This document shows positions 55,556-64,000 of a DNA stretch of 64,000 bases, piece after piece. The DNA comes from Acetobacteraceae bacterium (GTDB lineage: Bacteria > Pseudomonadota > Alphaproteobacteria > Acetobacterales > Acetobacteraceae). Position 1 is the stretch's first letter, and every line of letters starts with the position of its first letter. The DNA lies in assembly GCA_027482245.1 (NCBI GenBank), contig JAIXWG010000001.1, positions 52,444-116,443 on the forward strand, given 5' to 3'. The position numbers and the translations under genes were made by a program. The notes under the pieces were generated by a model, which ran no database searches, was not told the DNA's origin, and saw only the letters and a program-made list of their open reading frames with translations.

Positions 55556-56524
55556 ATGACGACCACGGTCTCGCGCCGCGCGCTGCTCGGCGCCGCTGCC
55601 CTGCTGCCGCTCGCCGCCCCTGCCCTCGCCTTCCCCGACCAGCCCCTGCGCATCGTCGTGCCCTGGAATGCCGGTGGCGCGACCGATGTCGTGACGCGCG
55701 CGCTGGCCACCGCCATGGCGCCGGTCGTGGGCCAGCCCGTCGTCGTGGACAACCGCCCGGGTGCCAATGGCGCGGTCGGTGCGCAGTTCGTGGCGCAGGC
55801 GCGGCCCGATGGCCACACGCTGTTCGTGGCGAGCGCCGAGACGCATGCCGTCAACCCGCTGGTCTATCAGCGCCTGGCCTATGACCCGATGGCGGATTTC
55901 CTGCCCATCACCCTCTTCGCCGACGGCCCCTTCGCCCTCGTCGTCCGCTCCGGCCTCGGCACCGATACGCTGGAGGCCTTCGTGGCGCTGGCGCGCAGCC
56001 GGCCTGGCGCGCTGACCTATGCCTCCTGGGGCATCGGCTCCACCTCCCACCTCGCCGCCGCGCGCGTCATCGCGGCTGCCGGCATCGACATGCTGCACGT
56101 GCCCTATACCGGCGCGGCGCCGGCCTATACCGCGCTGGTCGCGGCGCAGGTCGATGCGATGTTCATGAATGCCGGCCCGGCCGAATCCCTCTCCCGCGAC
56201 GGGCGCGTGAAGGTGCTGGGCATCGGCTCCTCCACCCGCGTGCCGCTGCTGCCCAACGTGCCGACGCTGCGCGAACAGGGCATGCAGCTGGATGCCGCCA
56301 ACTGGTTCGGCCTGGTCGGCCCCGCCCGCATGCCCGCCGCCGCCGCGACCCGCATCGCGGAAGCCAGCGCGGAAGCGCTCCGCAGCCCCGCGGCGCAGGA
56401 GGTCTTCCGCACCCAGGGCATCCTGCCCGTCACCGGCACGCCCGACCAGGCGCGCGCCTTCATCACCGCGGACCGGGAACGCTGGGCCGCCGTGATCCGC
56501 CCGCTCAACCTGCGGCTGGACTGA
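55556..56524 (+). CDS. Bug/TctC-type extracytoplasmic binding protein
   Basis: 322 residues. Tat-like signal 'VSRRALLGAAALLPLAAPALA', then 'LRIVVPWNAGGATDVVTRALA', 'VVVDNRPGANGAVG' and 'VPTLREQG', a canonical Bug receptor. GGAGG lies ten bases before the ATG. No TctA/TctB genes are present. Its end overlaps the convergent thioesterase gene by 20 bases. Confidence 0.9.
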   Translation: MTTTVSRRALLGAAALLPLAAPALAFPDQPLRIVVPWNAGGATDVVTRALATAMAPVVGQPVVVDNRPGANGAVGAQFVAQARPDGHTLFVASAETHAVNPLVYQRLAYDPMADFLPITLFADGPFALVVRSGLGTDTLEAFVALARSRPGALTYASWGIGSTSHLAAARVIAAAGIDMLHVPYTGAAPAYTALVAAQVDAMFMNAGPAESLSRDGRVKVLGIGSSTRVPLLPNVPTLREQGMQLDAANWFGLVGPARMPAAAATRIAEASAEALRSPAAQEVFRTQGILPVTGTPDQARAFITADRERWAAVIRPLNLRLD

Positions 56525-56957
56525 CCCGCGTCAGGCGGAGGCGCTCCGGCGCCTCCGTCGACAGCGCCTCCGCCAGCTTCGCCAGCGTCTCGGCCGGCCA
56601 GGTGCCGGCGCGCCGCGTGGCGAGGTTGACGCAGAGGAACAGCACCTCGTTCTCCGCGGAGAGCCAGCCCTCCGTCGCGTGGTACAGCCGGTGCTTCACG
56701 ATCAGCCGGCGATGGTCGTAGGCGGCCAGCACGCTTTCGCCTGCCAGCGGCATGCCGAGCGTCACCTCCCGCCGGTAACCCTGCCAGGATTCGACCGCGA
56801 AGGTCCCGAAGCCCGCTGCCTTCAAGGGCGCGCCGAGTCCCCAGGCCGGCCAGACCAGGTCGGTCGCGAGGTCGAAGGCCACGAGGTAGTAGGCCAGGTT
56901 CATGTGGCCGTAGTGGTCCACCCATTCGGGGCGGACCTCGCAGATCGTTTGTCTCAT
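56505..56957 (-). CDS. Hotdog-fold acyl-CoA thioesterase
   Basis: 150 residues. 'VRPEWVDHYGHMNLAYYLVAFD' is the 4HBT-type active-site segment (Asp and His with the G-H-M-N turn). 'GESVLAAYDHRRLIVKHRLYHATEGWL' forms the central strands. It probably hydrolyses a short acyl-CoA, resembling the thioesterase domain attached to some carnitine dehydrogenases. Its ATG overlaps the preceding stop (ATGA). Confidence 0.82.
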   Translation of the reverse strand: MRQTICEVRPEWVDHYGHMNLAYYLVAFDLATDLVWPAWGLGAPLKAAGFGTFAVESWQGYRREVTLGMPLAGESVLAAYDHRRLIVKHRLYHATEGWLSAENEVLFLCVNLATRRAGTWPAETLAKLAEALSTEAPERLRLTRVSPAAG

Positions 56958-57319
56958 CCACACTCCGGATAGGCCAGCCAGCCCAGTTCGCGCCCCGCGG
57001 GGTCCGTGACCCGCCAGGCATCCACGCAGCGGCGTTCCAGCATGAAGGCGCGCAGCCCCTCGCCCGGTCTCGCTGCGCCGGCGGGCGCTCGGGACTGCAC
57101 CGCATCCGCCGCCACGCAATCCTGCCGCGTCCCGCCGGGCAGAAGCAGCCGCGCCTGCACACGCGCGTCGTCCAGCGCCCAGGCATCCACCACCATCGCG
57201 CCCGCCTGGCCGTCCAGGCAGGCCCGCAGCGCGGGGGCGAGGCGGTGGACCTCCGCCTCCCACCCCGGCGCCTGCGCCGCCGCCGGCAGCGCCACAACCA
57301 GCGCTGCCAGCAACCTCAA
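56954..57319 (-). CDS. Small hypothetical secreted protein, 121 aa
   Basis: A short signal peptide ('MRLLAALVVALPAAAQA') precedes a ~105-residue domain with four cysteines ('RACLDG', 'QDCVAAD', 'RRCVDAW', 'YPEC'), able to form two disulfides. I do not recognise the family. It overlaps both neighbours by four bases, so it is translated from the same message as the RraA-like and thioesterase genes. Confidence 0.65.
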   Translation of the reverse strand: MRLLAALVVALPAAAQAPGWEAEVHRLAPALRACLDGQAGAMVVDAWALDDARVQARLLLPGGTRQDCVAADAVQSRAPAGAARPGEGLRAFMLERRCVDAWRVTDPAGRELGWLAYPECG

Positions 57320-58023
57320 TGGATCTCGTCCGCCTTGGACAGCGCCTCGGCCAGCTTCGCCGCGCTGAAATCCGGCGACTTGCAGAGGTCGAGGATCACC
57401 TTCTCCTTCCGCGCACCGAGTTCGATCGCCGCCGGGATCAGCCGCACCACCTCATGCGGGATGACGACGGCACCGTGGCGGTCGGCATGGATCACGTCCT
57501 CATGCTTCACATGCATGCCGTGCACCGTCACCTCCTGCCCATAGGCCACCATGTGGACATAGGCGTGGGACGGATTGACCACGCCCGCCACCAGCTGGAA
57601 GCCGGGCGCCAGCATGTCGAGGTCGCGGATCGAGCCATTGGTCACGCAGCCCTGCGCGCCGAGCGCCTTGTGGACGGCCGTGTGCACCTCTCCCCAGAAG
57701 GCGCCGACGCCGGGCGTGTCGTCCAGGTCCTGGAGCACCACCACCGTCGGCAGGCTCGCGCGCTCCACATACTCGTACCAGCCGATGCGGATGGCGCGGT
57801 CCTGGTCCTTCGGGCGGCCAGAGGGCTGGGCGGCGCGGATGGTGCCGGTGCGCGCCAGGCCGCAGATCGGCGGCAGCTTCGGATCGGCGCAGACCATCGG
57901 GCGCACCGTGAAGCCATGGCCGCGGCGCGCGGGCGCGACGAATTCCAGCGCGTTGCAGATGGTCGGCGTGTCCCACTGCCGAAGCGTCTCAAGGTCTTCC
58001 GCCGTGAAGGGATGCTCGGCCAT
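57316..58023 (-). CDS. RraA-like aldolase/decarboxylase family protein
   Basis: 235 residues. 'WDTPTICNALE', 'GWYEYVERASLPTVVVLQDLD', 'GAFWGEVHTAVHKALGAQGCVTNGSIRD' and 'VHADRHG'-type 'VIHADRHGAVVIP' are positions of the RraA / 4-hydroxy-4-methyl-2-oxoglutarate aldolase family. The G-x-V-T-N-G-S-I-R-D segment holds the substrate and metal-binding Arg-Asp. It is more likely a metabolic aldolase than the RNase E regulator. It is first of a three-gene overlapping unit. Confidence 0.85.
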   Translation of the reverse strand: MAEHPFTAEDLETLRQWDTPTICNALEFVAPARRGHGFTVRPMVCADPKLPPICGLARTGTIRAAQPSGRPKDQDRAIRIGWYEYVERASLPTVVVLQDLDDTPGVGAFWGEVHTAVHKALGAQGCVTNGSIRDLDMLAPGFQLVAGVVNPSHAYVHMVAYGQEVTVHGMHVKHEDVIHADRHGAVVIPHEVVRLIPAAIELGARKEKVILDLCKSPDFSAAKLAEALSKADEIH

Positions 58024-58121
58024 GGCTTGTCCTTTCCTCCTGCCCGATCGGGCGCGGCAGGATCGGCCGCCGTGACCCCGCCGTCAAAGGGGGCACTCAT
58101 CAATGGACGCATGGGCCAAGC

Positions 58122-58150
58122 TTGTTGCGGAACCCGGTGGCCTGTAGCTT
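58122..58150 (+). promoter_or_regulatory. Possible promoter of the MCP gene
   Basis: TTGTTG (58122-58127) and TAGCTT (58145-58150) are separated by 17 bases, about 95 bases upstream of the MCP start. Each hexamer matches the sigma-70 consensus only in part. Confidence 0.3.
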
Positions 58151-58245
58151 CACGGCTGGTTGAGAGAGGCCACCCCGGACCCGAAGATGGCTGACCCGCG
58201 CCCCGTTCCCGCCAGGCCCTTCCGCCTCCGCCAGGGCATACCCGC

Positions 58246-59892
58246 ATGACCAAGCCGGATGTCACGCTGCGCGGTGGCGGCGGCCGCGCCGATGGCGCCA
58301 CGCCGGGCGAGGTGCGGCCCGGCAGCGGTGGCCTGCGCGGCTGGCTCGGCCGGATCGGCGTGCGCGCGGGCCTCATCACGCTGCTGATGGTCATGGTCGT
58401 CGGGCTCCTGTCCGGCTCCGCCCTCGTCGTCGTCGCCCGCCAGCTCGCGATCATTGAGCAGTTCGGCGGAAGGGACCGGGAGGCCGATACATCGGTGGAT
58501 GAGCTGGCGCTGCATGTCGCCGACTTCTCCTCGGCCTTCGCCAGCGTCATCGCGGGCGTGCTGCAGCCCGGCCCCACTGCCAACCGCATGGTCCGCAACG
58601 GCGAACTCGTCAGCCATTCCTTCGCGGAGGTGACGCGCCTGCTCTCCGCCGACATCGACCCGATCGTCATGGGCGGCGGCGTGGACATGGCGCGGCGGCT
58701 GCCGGAATTCACCGAACAGGTCCGCGCCGCCTTCGCCGCGCGCCAGCGCGCGCAATTCGCGCCGCTGCATGAGGAATGGCTGGACTTCGCCAGCGCCTTC
58801 AACCGCGTCGCGACCGCCGCGCGGGCGGAGGTGAAGCGCCGCTCCGACGCCTCCCTCGCCGCGGCGCATGAGCTGGAACGCCAGGCGCGCACCATCGTCA
58901 TGGGCGCGGGCGCCGTCGGGCTGGTGGGCTGCGCGCTGGTCTGGATGGTGCTGGTGCAGGGGCTCGCCCGGCCGCTCGGCCGGTTGGCGGGCGCCATGGT
59001 CAGCCTCTCCCGCGGCGCGGTGGAGACCACCGTGCCCGGCACCGACCGCACCGACCAGGTCGGCGACATGGCGCGCGCCGTGCTGGTGTTCCGCGACAAT
59101 CTGGTCGCCGCGCGCAACCTGACGGAGACCGCGCTGGAGAATGCGCGCCGCACCGCCATCGCCACCACCCAGGCCTCGGATGCCATCGGCCAGGTCAGCG
59201 ACGGCGCCATGACCCAGCTGGCGGAGCTTCGCCAGGTGGAGGAAGCGCTGGGCCAGACGCAGGACGCGGTGCGGGAAGTGGGCCGCACCACGCAGGAAAG
59301 CAGTGACCGCGCCGATGAATCGAAGGCCCTGCTGGCGGAGAACCTGGTCAAGCTGCGCAGCCTGATCGAGCTGGTGGATGCGGTGGCCGAGGATACGGAG
59401 CGCGTGACGCGCATCGCCGGCACCATCGCCAAGATCGCGACCCAGACCAACATCCTCGCCATCAACGCGGCGATCGAGGCCGCGCGCGCCGGCGAACACG
59501 GCCGCGGCCTGGCGGTGGTGGCGGAGGAAGTCCGGGCACTCGCCGCGAGCAGCGAGACGCTGGCGCAGGAGATCGCGGACGTCGTCCTCGTCGCCGGGCG
59601 CCGCACGCGGGAAGGCAGCGGCACCGCCGCCGCGGTGGGCGAGGCGATGGACGAGCTGGAAGCGATCGTCACCGAGAGCGCCCGCCTGGCCGGCGCCATC
59701 GCGGTGGCGATGGAGGAACAGCAGGCGACGGTCACTTCCATCACGGATCGCGTCAGCACCCTGTCGCGCATCGGCCAGTCCAATGCGACGGCGGCGGAAG
59801 AGATCACGGTGACGATGATCGACCTCTCCAAGCTGGCGTCGGAGACGCGGGCGGTGGTGGAGGCGATGGCATCCGATCGGAACGGGGCATGA
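58246..59892 (+). CDS. Methyl-accepting chemotaxis-type receptor
   Basis: 548 residues. Helix 41-65, a periplasmic helical domain of ~150 residues, helix ~218-240, HAMP (~240-292) and an MCP signalling domain. The hairpin tip reads '[34 protein letters not shown]' in overlapping parts near residues 395-435, close to consensus. There is no C-terminal CheR-tethering pentapeptide. Its TGA overlaps the start of a REC-PP2C phosphatase (ATGA), an unusual partner that suggests a non-flagellar output. Confidence 0.92.
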   Translation: MTKPDVTLRGGGGRADGATPGEVRPGSGGLRGWLGRIGVRAGLITLLMVMVVGLLSGSALVVVARQLAIIEQFGGRDREADTSVDELALHVADFSSAFASVIAGVLQPGPTANRMVRNGELVSHSFAEVTRLLSADIDPIVMGGGVDMARRLPEFTEQVRAAFAARQRAQFAPLHEEWLDFASAFNRVATAARAEVKRRSDASLAAAHELERQARTIVMGAGAVGLVGCALVWMVLVQGLARPLGRLAGAMVSLSRGAVETTVPGTDRTDQVGDMARAVLVFRDNLVAARNLTETALENARRTAIATTQASDAIGQVSDGAMTQLAELRQVEEALGQTQDAVREVGRTTQESSDRADESKALLAENLVKLRSLIELVDAVAEDTERVTRIAGTIAKIATQTNILAINAAIEAARAGEHGRGLAVVAEEVRALAASSETLAQEIADVVLVAGRRTREGSGTAAAVGEAMDELEAIVTESARLAGAIAVAMEEQQATVTSITDRVSTLSRIGQSNATAAEEITVTMIDLSKLASETRAVVEAMASDRNGA

Positions 59893-61067
59893 GCGGGCAG
59901 CAGAACGGGGATGGGGATGTCGAGATCCTCGTCGTGGACGACAGCAGCTTCAACCGGCTGGTGCTGAAGCGCCGGCTCGGCGAACTCGGCTATGCGAAGG
60001 TGACGATGGCGGAGGATGGCGTGCAGGGCCTCGCCGCCCTGGAGCGCCAGCGCTTCGACGTGGTGCTGCTGGACCTCGAGATGCCGAACCTCGACGGCAT
60101 CGGGGTCCTGGAACAGCTGCACGCCGCCCGCGGCGCGGCGCCGCCCGTCATCGTCATCTCCGCGCTGACGGAGATGGAGAAGATCGTCCGCTGCATCGAG
60201 CTGGGTGCCGAGGACTATCTGCCGAAGAGCTTCGACCCGCCGCTGCTGCGCGCGCGCCTCGGCGCGGTGCTGGAGAAGAAGCGGCTGCGGGAGGTCGCGG
60301 ATGCCCGGCTGCACGCGCTGGAGGCGGAGCTGGAATCGGCCCGCGCCGCGCAGCTGTCGCTGGTGCCGCGGGACTTCGCGGCGGCCGCCACGGGCGCGCT
60401 TTCCGTCCACGCGGCCATGGTCCCCGCGCGGCAGGTCGGCGGCGACCTCTATGACTGCCTGCGGCTGGACGCGAAGCACATGCTCTTCGCCGTGGCCGAT
60501 GTCTCCGGCAAGGGCGCGCCGGCGGGGCTGACCATGGCGCGGACGCTCGGCCTGATGCGCGCCGCGGCGAAGCGCCTGTCACCCGATGGCGCGGCGCCCG
60601 ACCCCGGCGAGATCCTCGCCATGACCAATGACGACCTCTCCGCCGACAACGAAAGCCAGACCTTCGTCACCGTCGTGCTCGGCGTGATCGATGGCACCAC
60701 CGGCCAGGGGCGCGTCGCCGTGGCGGGCCACGACCTGCCCGTGGTGCTGGGGGGCGAGGCCCCGCGCCTGCTCGGCCCGCTGCGCCGCCAGCCGGCACTC
60801 GGCGTGATGGAGGGTATTCCCTATGCCTCCGACGCCTTCGCGCTGGCGCCGGGCGAATCGCTGTTCTGCTATTCCGATGGCGTGTCCGAAGCCGAGGACA
60901 ACCAGGGCGGCTTCTTCGGCCAGGCGCGGCTGATGGCAGCGCTGGCGGGCGCGGGGACGGATCCGCGGACGGTGGTGGAGACGGTGCTGCGCGCGGTCAG
61001 CGCCTTTGCGGATGGCGCGCCGCAGGCGGATGACATCACGGCGCTGGCGTTGCGGCACGCGGGGTAA
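59889..61067 (+). CDS. Response regulator with PP2C (RsbU-type) phosphatase output
   Basis: 392 residues. A receiver domain (~11-130) has 'VVDDSS', the phospho-acceptor Asp 62 in 'VLLDLEMPN' and the Lys in 'YLPKSFD'. A short coiled coil ('[18 protein letters not shown]') links to a PPM/SpoIIE phosphatase with '[13 protein letters not shown]', '[14 protein letters not shown]' and 'DGVSEAED'. Phosphorylation would control dephosphorylation of a STAS-type antagonist; one is encoded at 18503. It is translated with the MCP. Confidence 0.9.
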   Translation: MSGQQNGDGDVEILVVDDSSFNRLVLKRRLGELGYAKVTMAEDGVQGLAALERQRFDVVLLDLEMPNLDGIGVLEQLHAARGAAPPVIVISALTEMEKIVRCIELGAEDYLPKSFDPPLLRARLGAVLEKKRLREVADARLHALEAELESARAAQLSLVPRDFAAAATGALSVHAAMVPARQVGGDLYDCLRLDAKHMLFAVADVSGKGAPAGLTMARTLGLMRAAAKRLSPDGAAPDPGEILAMTNDDLSADNESQTFVTVVLGVIDGTTGQGRVAVAGHDLPVVLGGEAPRLLGPLRRQPALGVMEGIPYASDAFALAPGESLFCYSDGVSEAEDNQGGFFGQARLMAALAGAGTDPRTVVETVLRAVSAFADGAPQADDITALALRHAG

Positions 61068-61121
61068 CAGGGAGGGCGCTGCCCTCCCTGGACCCACCCG
61101 CCAGGGCCGAACCGGCCCTGG
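61068..61121. terminator. Two tandem hairpins between convergent genes
   Basis: CAGGGAGGGC (61068-61077) pairs with GCCCTCCCTG (61081-61090) over a GCT loop. CCAGGGCC (61101-61108) then pairs with GGCCCTGG (61114-61121). Both stems are perfect and lie between the convergent phosphatase and fasciclin genes, so they probably stop transcription from both sides. Confidence 0.65.
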
Positions 61122-61134
61122 ACCGTCGTCAGTT

Positions 61135-61701
61135 TCAGCCGGCGACGAAGCCGTTGGTGACGTGGAAGACGCCGTCGCTGGCCAGCACATTGCCGCGGGT
61201 GACTTCCGGGGCGGCGCGGCCGGCGGCCAGCGTCACGCCTTCGCGGGCCAGGCGCGCGGTGCGCTCGCCGGTCGCCGTCACCGTCAGGCGGGCGCGGTCC
61301 CAGGTAACGATGGTGTTGCGGCGCGCGGCGATGTCCGCGAAGCGCAGCATGCCCCAGGCGGCATTGCCGAAGACCAGCGGCTGGATCAGCGCGCGCTGCG
61401 CCTCCGTCGGCTGCGCCGGCGGGTTGTCCAGCAGCGCCAGCGTCGCGGCCGGCAGGCTGTTCAGGGATTCATTGGTGGGCGCGAACAGCGTCACCGCGCC
61501 GTTCTGGCGGCCGAGGCGCGACGTCGCGCCGCTGATCACCAGCGCGTTCACGAAGCGCGTGTGTTCCGGCTTGCTGCGCAGCAGGCTCAGGATGTCGATG
61601 GTCCCGTCCTCCGGCACGATCCGGGGGGGCGTCGGGGTCTGGCAGGCGGCGAGCAGCAGCGTCAGGCCGCCGGCGCCGAGCGCGTGGCGTCGGGAAATCA
61701 C
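61135..61701 (-). CDS. Fasciclin-domain lipoprotein
   Basis: 188 residues. GTG start with AAGGA eight bases upstream. The N-terminus 'ISRRHALGAGGLTLLLAAC' combines a twin-arginine motif with a lipobox ending in Cys. The FAS1 domain shows 'VTLFAPTNESLNSLP', 'LIQPLVFGNAAWG' and 'GNVLASDGVFHVTNGFV', the H1 and H2 type segments. FAS1 proteins mediate adhesion or matrix contact. It lies downstream of the CheA gene on the same strand (gap 124 bases). Confidence 0.88.
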   Translation of the reverse strand: MISRRHALGAGGLTLLLAACQTPTPPRIVPEDGTIDILSLLRSKPEHTRFVNALVISGATSRLGRQNGAVTLFAPTNESLNSLPAATLALLDNPPAQPTEAQRALIQPLVFGNAAWGMLRFADIAARRNTIVTWDRARLTVTATGERTARLAREGVTLAAGRAAPEVTRGNVLASDGVFHVTNGFVAG

Positions 61702-61825
61702 GGGCAGGTCCTTCCTGTCAGAATCCGGCGCAAAGCCCTTAGGCGCCGGGTTGGATTGGGTGGGAGCCTCTACCCGCCCCGCGCGGCAGCGTCCAGCAGG
61801 GGAAGGCAACCGGTTCGAAGGCGAT

Positions 61826-64000
61826 TCACCCCGCCACCCCTTCCGGCGCGAACCCATCCGGTTCCAGCACCACCACCGGTTCCCCATTCCCCAGCACGCC
61901 GACGCCGCCGACACCGGGCAGCGCCGCCAGCGCGGGATGCAGCGGCCGCAGCAGCAGGTCCGTCCGCCGCTGCACGGACCCGACCGCAAGCCCGAAGGTC
62001 CGCCCGCCCGACTTCACGATCACGATGGCGCCCGCGCCGCGGCTGTCCCTGGCCTCCAGCCCCAGCACGGCGGCCAGTGACAGCACCTCGCAGCCCGGCG
62101 CCGCCGTGCCGTCCAGCACCGCCTCCACCCGCGCGGCCGGCAGGGCGTAGGGATGGCCCGCCACCTCCAGCAGCAGCACGGTCTGCACCGCCGCCGTCAG
62201 CGGCAGGCGCAGCGTGAAGCTGGTGCCCTGTCCCGCGGCGCTCGCGATCTCCACCGTGCCGCCGGCGCGGCGGATGGCGTCCTGCACCACATCCAGGCCG
62301 ACGCCGCGGCCGGAGGTCTCCGTGATGGTCTCCGCGGTGGAGAAGCCGGGGCGGAAGAGCAGCGCATGCACCTCCTCCTCGCTCATCCGCGCCGCCTGCT
62401 CCTGGCTCACCAGGCCGCGCGCGATGGCGCGGGCCAGCACACGGCCGCGATCGATGCCGCGCCCATCCTCGCTGACGCGGACGCGCACCTGGCCCGTGCG
62501 GCGCGCGGCGGAAACGCGCAGCGTCGCGCGCCGCGGCTTGCCCGCGGCCTCCCGCTCCTCCGGCGGCTCGATCCCGTGATCGACGGCATTGCGCGTGAGG
62601 TGGAGCAGCGGGTCCGCCAGCAATTCCACCAGGCTGCGGTCGATGGTGACGTCCTCGCCCTCCATCACCAGCTCGACCTCCTTGGCGGAGGCCTGGGCGA
62701 CGGCGCGCACCACGCGCGGCAGGCGGCCGAACAGCGTGCCGACGGGCACGACGCGCAACTCCATGACGGAATCATCCAGCCGCCGCATGCCGACGGCCAG
62801 GCGGTTCTCCGCGCGCTCCAGCGTCTCCTGCACCTGGCGCAGCCGGCCGACGGCCTGGCCCAGCTCCCGCGCCGCGCCACCGGCCAGGCGGCGTTCCAGC
62901 GCGCCGAGGCTCGCCAGCGCCTCCGTCATCCCGCCATCGTCCAGCGCTTCCGCCAGCGCGAGGGAGGCGGCGCGGACCTCCGCTTCCAGCGCGATGATCT
63001 GGTCGATCGTCTCCTGCCGCACGCGCAGCGTGACCGGCGCGGCGCGCATGGCCGGCTGCGGCTCCGCCATCCCGGCCCCGGCCTCGATGGGCGCCAGCTC
63101 TAGCACGACGGCGCGGGCCGGATCGGCGGCGGTCACGGCGCGGGACAGCGCCTCGGCATCGGCGGGGCCGGCGAGGAGCATGTCGAGATGCGGCGGGCTC
63201 GCGTCCAACACGGTGCGGCTGGTCAGCACCTCCGCCTCCGCCGCCAGCGCGGCGGCGACGGCGGCCTCGGCTTCCGCGGGCACGCCGGTCGCCATGCGCA
63301 GGCGATAGAGCGCCCGGCCGCCTTCGAGCGCGGCGATGGCACGGCGGCGGCCCTCCGCCCCCAGCAGCGGCGCGAAGGCGGCAGGGATGCGGCCATCCGC
63401 CTGTTCGGGGCCCGGCCCCACTTCCTGCGCCAGGCGCAGCGCGGCCACGCCGCCTTCCGCGGCGCTGCGCAGCCGGTCCGCGATCACCGGCCCCTGCGCC
63501 GCCAGCGTCGCGGCGGCGTCCGGGTCGCTCGCCCGGTCCGCCAGGTCACCCAGCGACAGCAGCAGGTGTTCGAGGCCGTCCAGCCCGAAGGCCGCCGCCA
63601 CCTCCGCCGCTTCCTGCGCCGCCTCCATCGCCGCGGTCGCGTCGCCGCCCGCGGTCACGGCCTCCGCCTGCAGCGCAAGCGCCGCCAGGCGAGGGCCGAG
63701 CGCCGCCGATTCGGTGCCCGGCGCGCCAGCCAGGCGGTCGGCGCCGGCGGGCTCCCCGGCCTCGGCCTCCAGCAGCGCCAGCAGGCGCCGCAGCCCCCCC
63801 AGCGCCGCCAGCGCGCCGGCGCCGCCGGCCTGGGAGGCCAGGCGATCGAAGGCGGCGCCGAGCCGCCCGAGGCCCAGCATCCGCGCGGCATCGCCGAGGT
63901 CCGCGGCCTCCCGCAGCGCATCCGGCCTTCGCTCCACGGCGAGCGCCGCCAGCAGGGGCGCGGCTTCGACGGTGCGTGATGCCAGCGCGCCGAGCAGCGC
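61826..64000 (-). CDS. CheA-type histidine kinase with CheW domain (runs off right edge)
   Basis: The frame is open to the edge, so at least 724 residues are present and the N-terminus is missing. The C-terminal half has the dimerisation and ATPase core: 'MELRVVPVGTLFGRLPRVVR', N-box 'LLHLTRNAVDHGIEPPEER', 'VSEDGRGIDRG', 'LFRPGFSTAETITETSGRGVGLDVV'. A CheW-like domain follows ('LLLEVAGHPYALPAARVEAVL'). The N-terminal part contains two helical segments resembling Hpt domains but without the phospho-accepting His. A true Hpt may lie beyond the edge. It may act on the nearby MCP and REC-PP2C. Confidence 0.88.
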   Translation of the reverse strand, partial: ALLGALASRTVEAAPLLAALAVERRPDALREAADLGDAARMLGLGRLGAAFDRLASQAGGAGALAALGGLRRLLALLEAEAGEPAGADRLAGAPGTESAALGPRLAALALQAEAVTAGGDATAAMEAAQEAAEVAAAFGLDGLEHLLLSLGDLADRASDPDAAATLAAQGPVIADRLRSAAEGGVAALRLAQEVGPGPEQADGRIPAAFAPLLGAEGRRRAIAALEGGRALYRLRMATGVPAEAEAAVAAALAAEAEVLTSRTVLDASPPHLDMLLAGPADAEALSRAVTAADPARAVVLELAPIEAGAGMAEPQPAMRAAPVTLRVRQETIDQIIALEAEVRAASLALAEALDDGGMTEALASLGALERRLAGGAARELGQAVGRLRQVQETLERAENRLAVGMRRLDDSVMELRVVPVGTLFGRLPRVVRAVAQASAKEVELVMEGEDVTIDRSLVELLADPLLHLTRNAVDHGIEPPEEREAAGKPRRATLRVSAARRTGQVRVRVSEDGRGIDRGRVLARAIARGLVSQEQAARMSEEEVHALLFRPGFSTAETITETSGRGVGLDVVQDAIRRAGGTVEIASAAGQGTSFTLRLPLTAAVQTVLLLEVAGHPYALPAARVEAVLDGTAAPGCEVLSLAAVLGLEARDSRGAGAIVIVKSGGRTFGLAVGSVQRRTDLLLRPLHPALAALPGVGGVGVLGNGEPVVVLEPDGFAPEGVAG

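Noticed and set aside
57642..60479. A 945-codon minus-strand frame over the MCP and RraA-like genes
   Set aside because: The Ser/Thr/Arg-rich product mirrors MCP codons in another frame; the MCP and RraA motifs are on the other readings.
58246..61067. Flagellar chemotaxis operon
   Set aside because: No cheY, cheR, cheB, cheD, motor or flagellin gene is visible, and the coupled regulator has a PP2C output.

Overview
The window is a GC-rich (about 70% by eye), densely packed bacterial chromosome segment. Gene content points to an alphaproteobacterium, most likely Acetobacteraceae or Roseomonas-like. Supporting signs are two HWE-type histidine kinases, two Bug/TctC-type binding proteins, a GPP34 protein, a Zur-COG0523-HisI locus and many 4-bp ATGA or GTGA gene overlaps. 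I found no rRNA, tRNA, CRISPR array, transposase or phage gene. Taxonomy is inference from gene content only.

Layout. 1-3420: 5' end of a transketolase-like gene, an MFS exporter, and an FkbM methyltransferase with a C-terminal F5/8-type domain that is broken by a one-base frameshift. 3421-7906: two small secreted proteins, malonyl-CoA decarboxylase, NAD(P)HX repair enzyme Nnr and a proline-rich secreted peptide. 7978-15061: orphan ParA-like ATPase, GNAT, sulfotransferase-like protein, EamA permease, then a tight run NUDIX, AlaX editing protein, mercaptopyruvate sulfurtransferase and cystathionine beta-lyase. 15220-17745: a winged-helix regulator, then zur divergent from hisI and a COG0523 GTPase. 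A palindrome abuts the hisI start codon, which suggests a leaderless Zur-controlled message. 17823-24593: GPP34, STAS, SemiSWEET, GNAT, nitrilase-fold hydrolase, lpxB, HWE kinase and an ArsR-type regulator. 24767-30663: Gfo/Idh oxidoreductase, secD-secF, a Bug protein and an EAL protein.

30660-44768 holds an iron-type alcohol dehydrogenase, a SnoaL-like protein, and a seven-gene minus-strand dipeptide/oligopeptide ABC operon carrying two unrelated amidohydrolases. A second binding protein is divergent from it, followed by a three-PAS HWE kinase. 44916-56524 is a divergent polyamine/guanidino-type locus. On the minus strand are a binding protein, hydroxyacid dehydrogenase, class II aldolase, PotA/B/C-like transporter and an amidinotransferase-fold hydrolase. 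On the plus strand are an amine-oxidase-like flavoprotein, a YtcJ amidohydrolase, an EamA permease and a Bug protein. It reads as an uptake and catabolism module for a nitrogenous substrate that I cannot name.

56505-58023 is a three-gene overlapping unit (thioesterase, small secreted protein, RraA-like). 58246-64000 is a chemosensory-type module: an MCP overlapping a REC-PP2C phosphatase, a fasciclin lipoprotein, and a CheA-CheW kinase running off the right edge. Two segments of that kinase look like Hpt domains that have lost the phospho-accepting histidine. The best leads are the Zur divergon, the MCP-PP2C-CheA module, the polyamine-type locus and the FkbM fusion.
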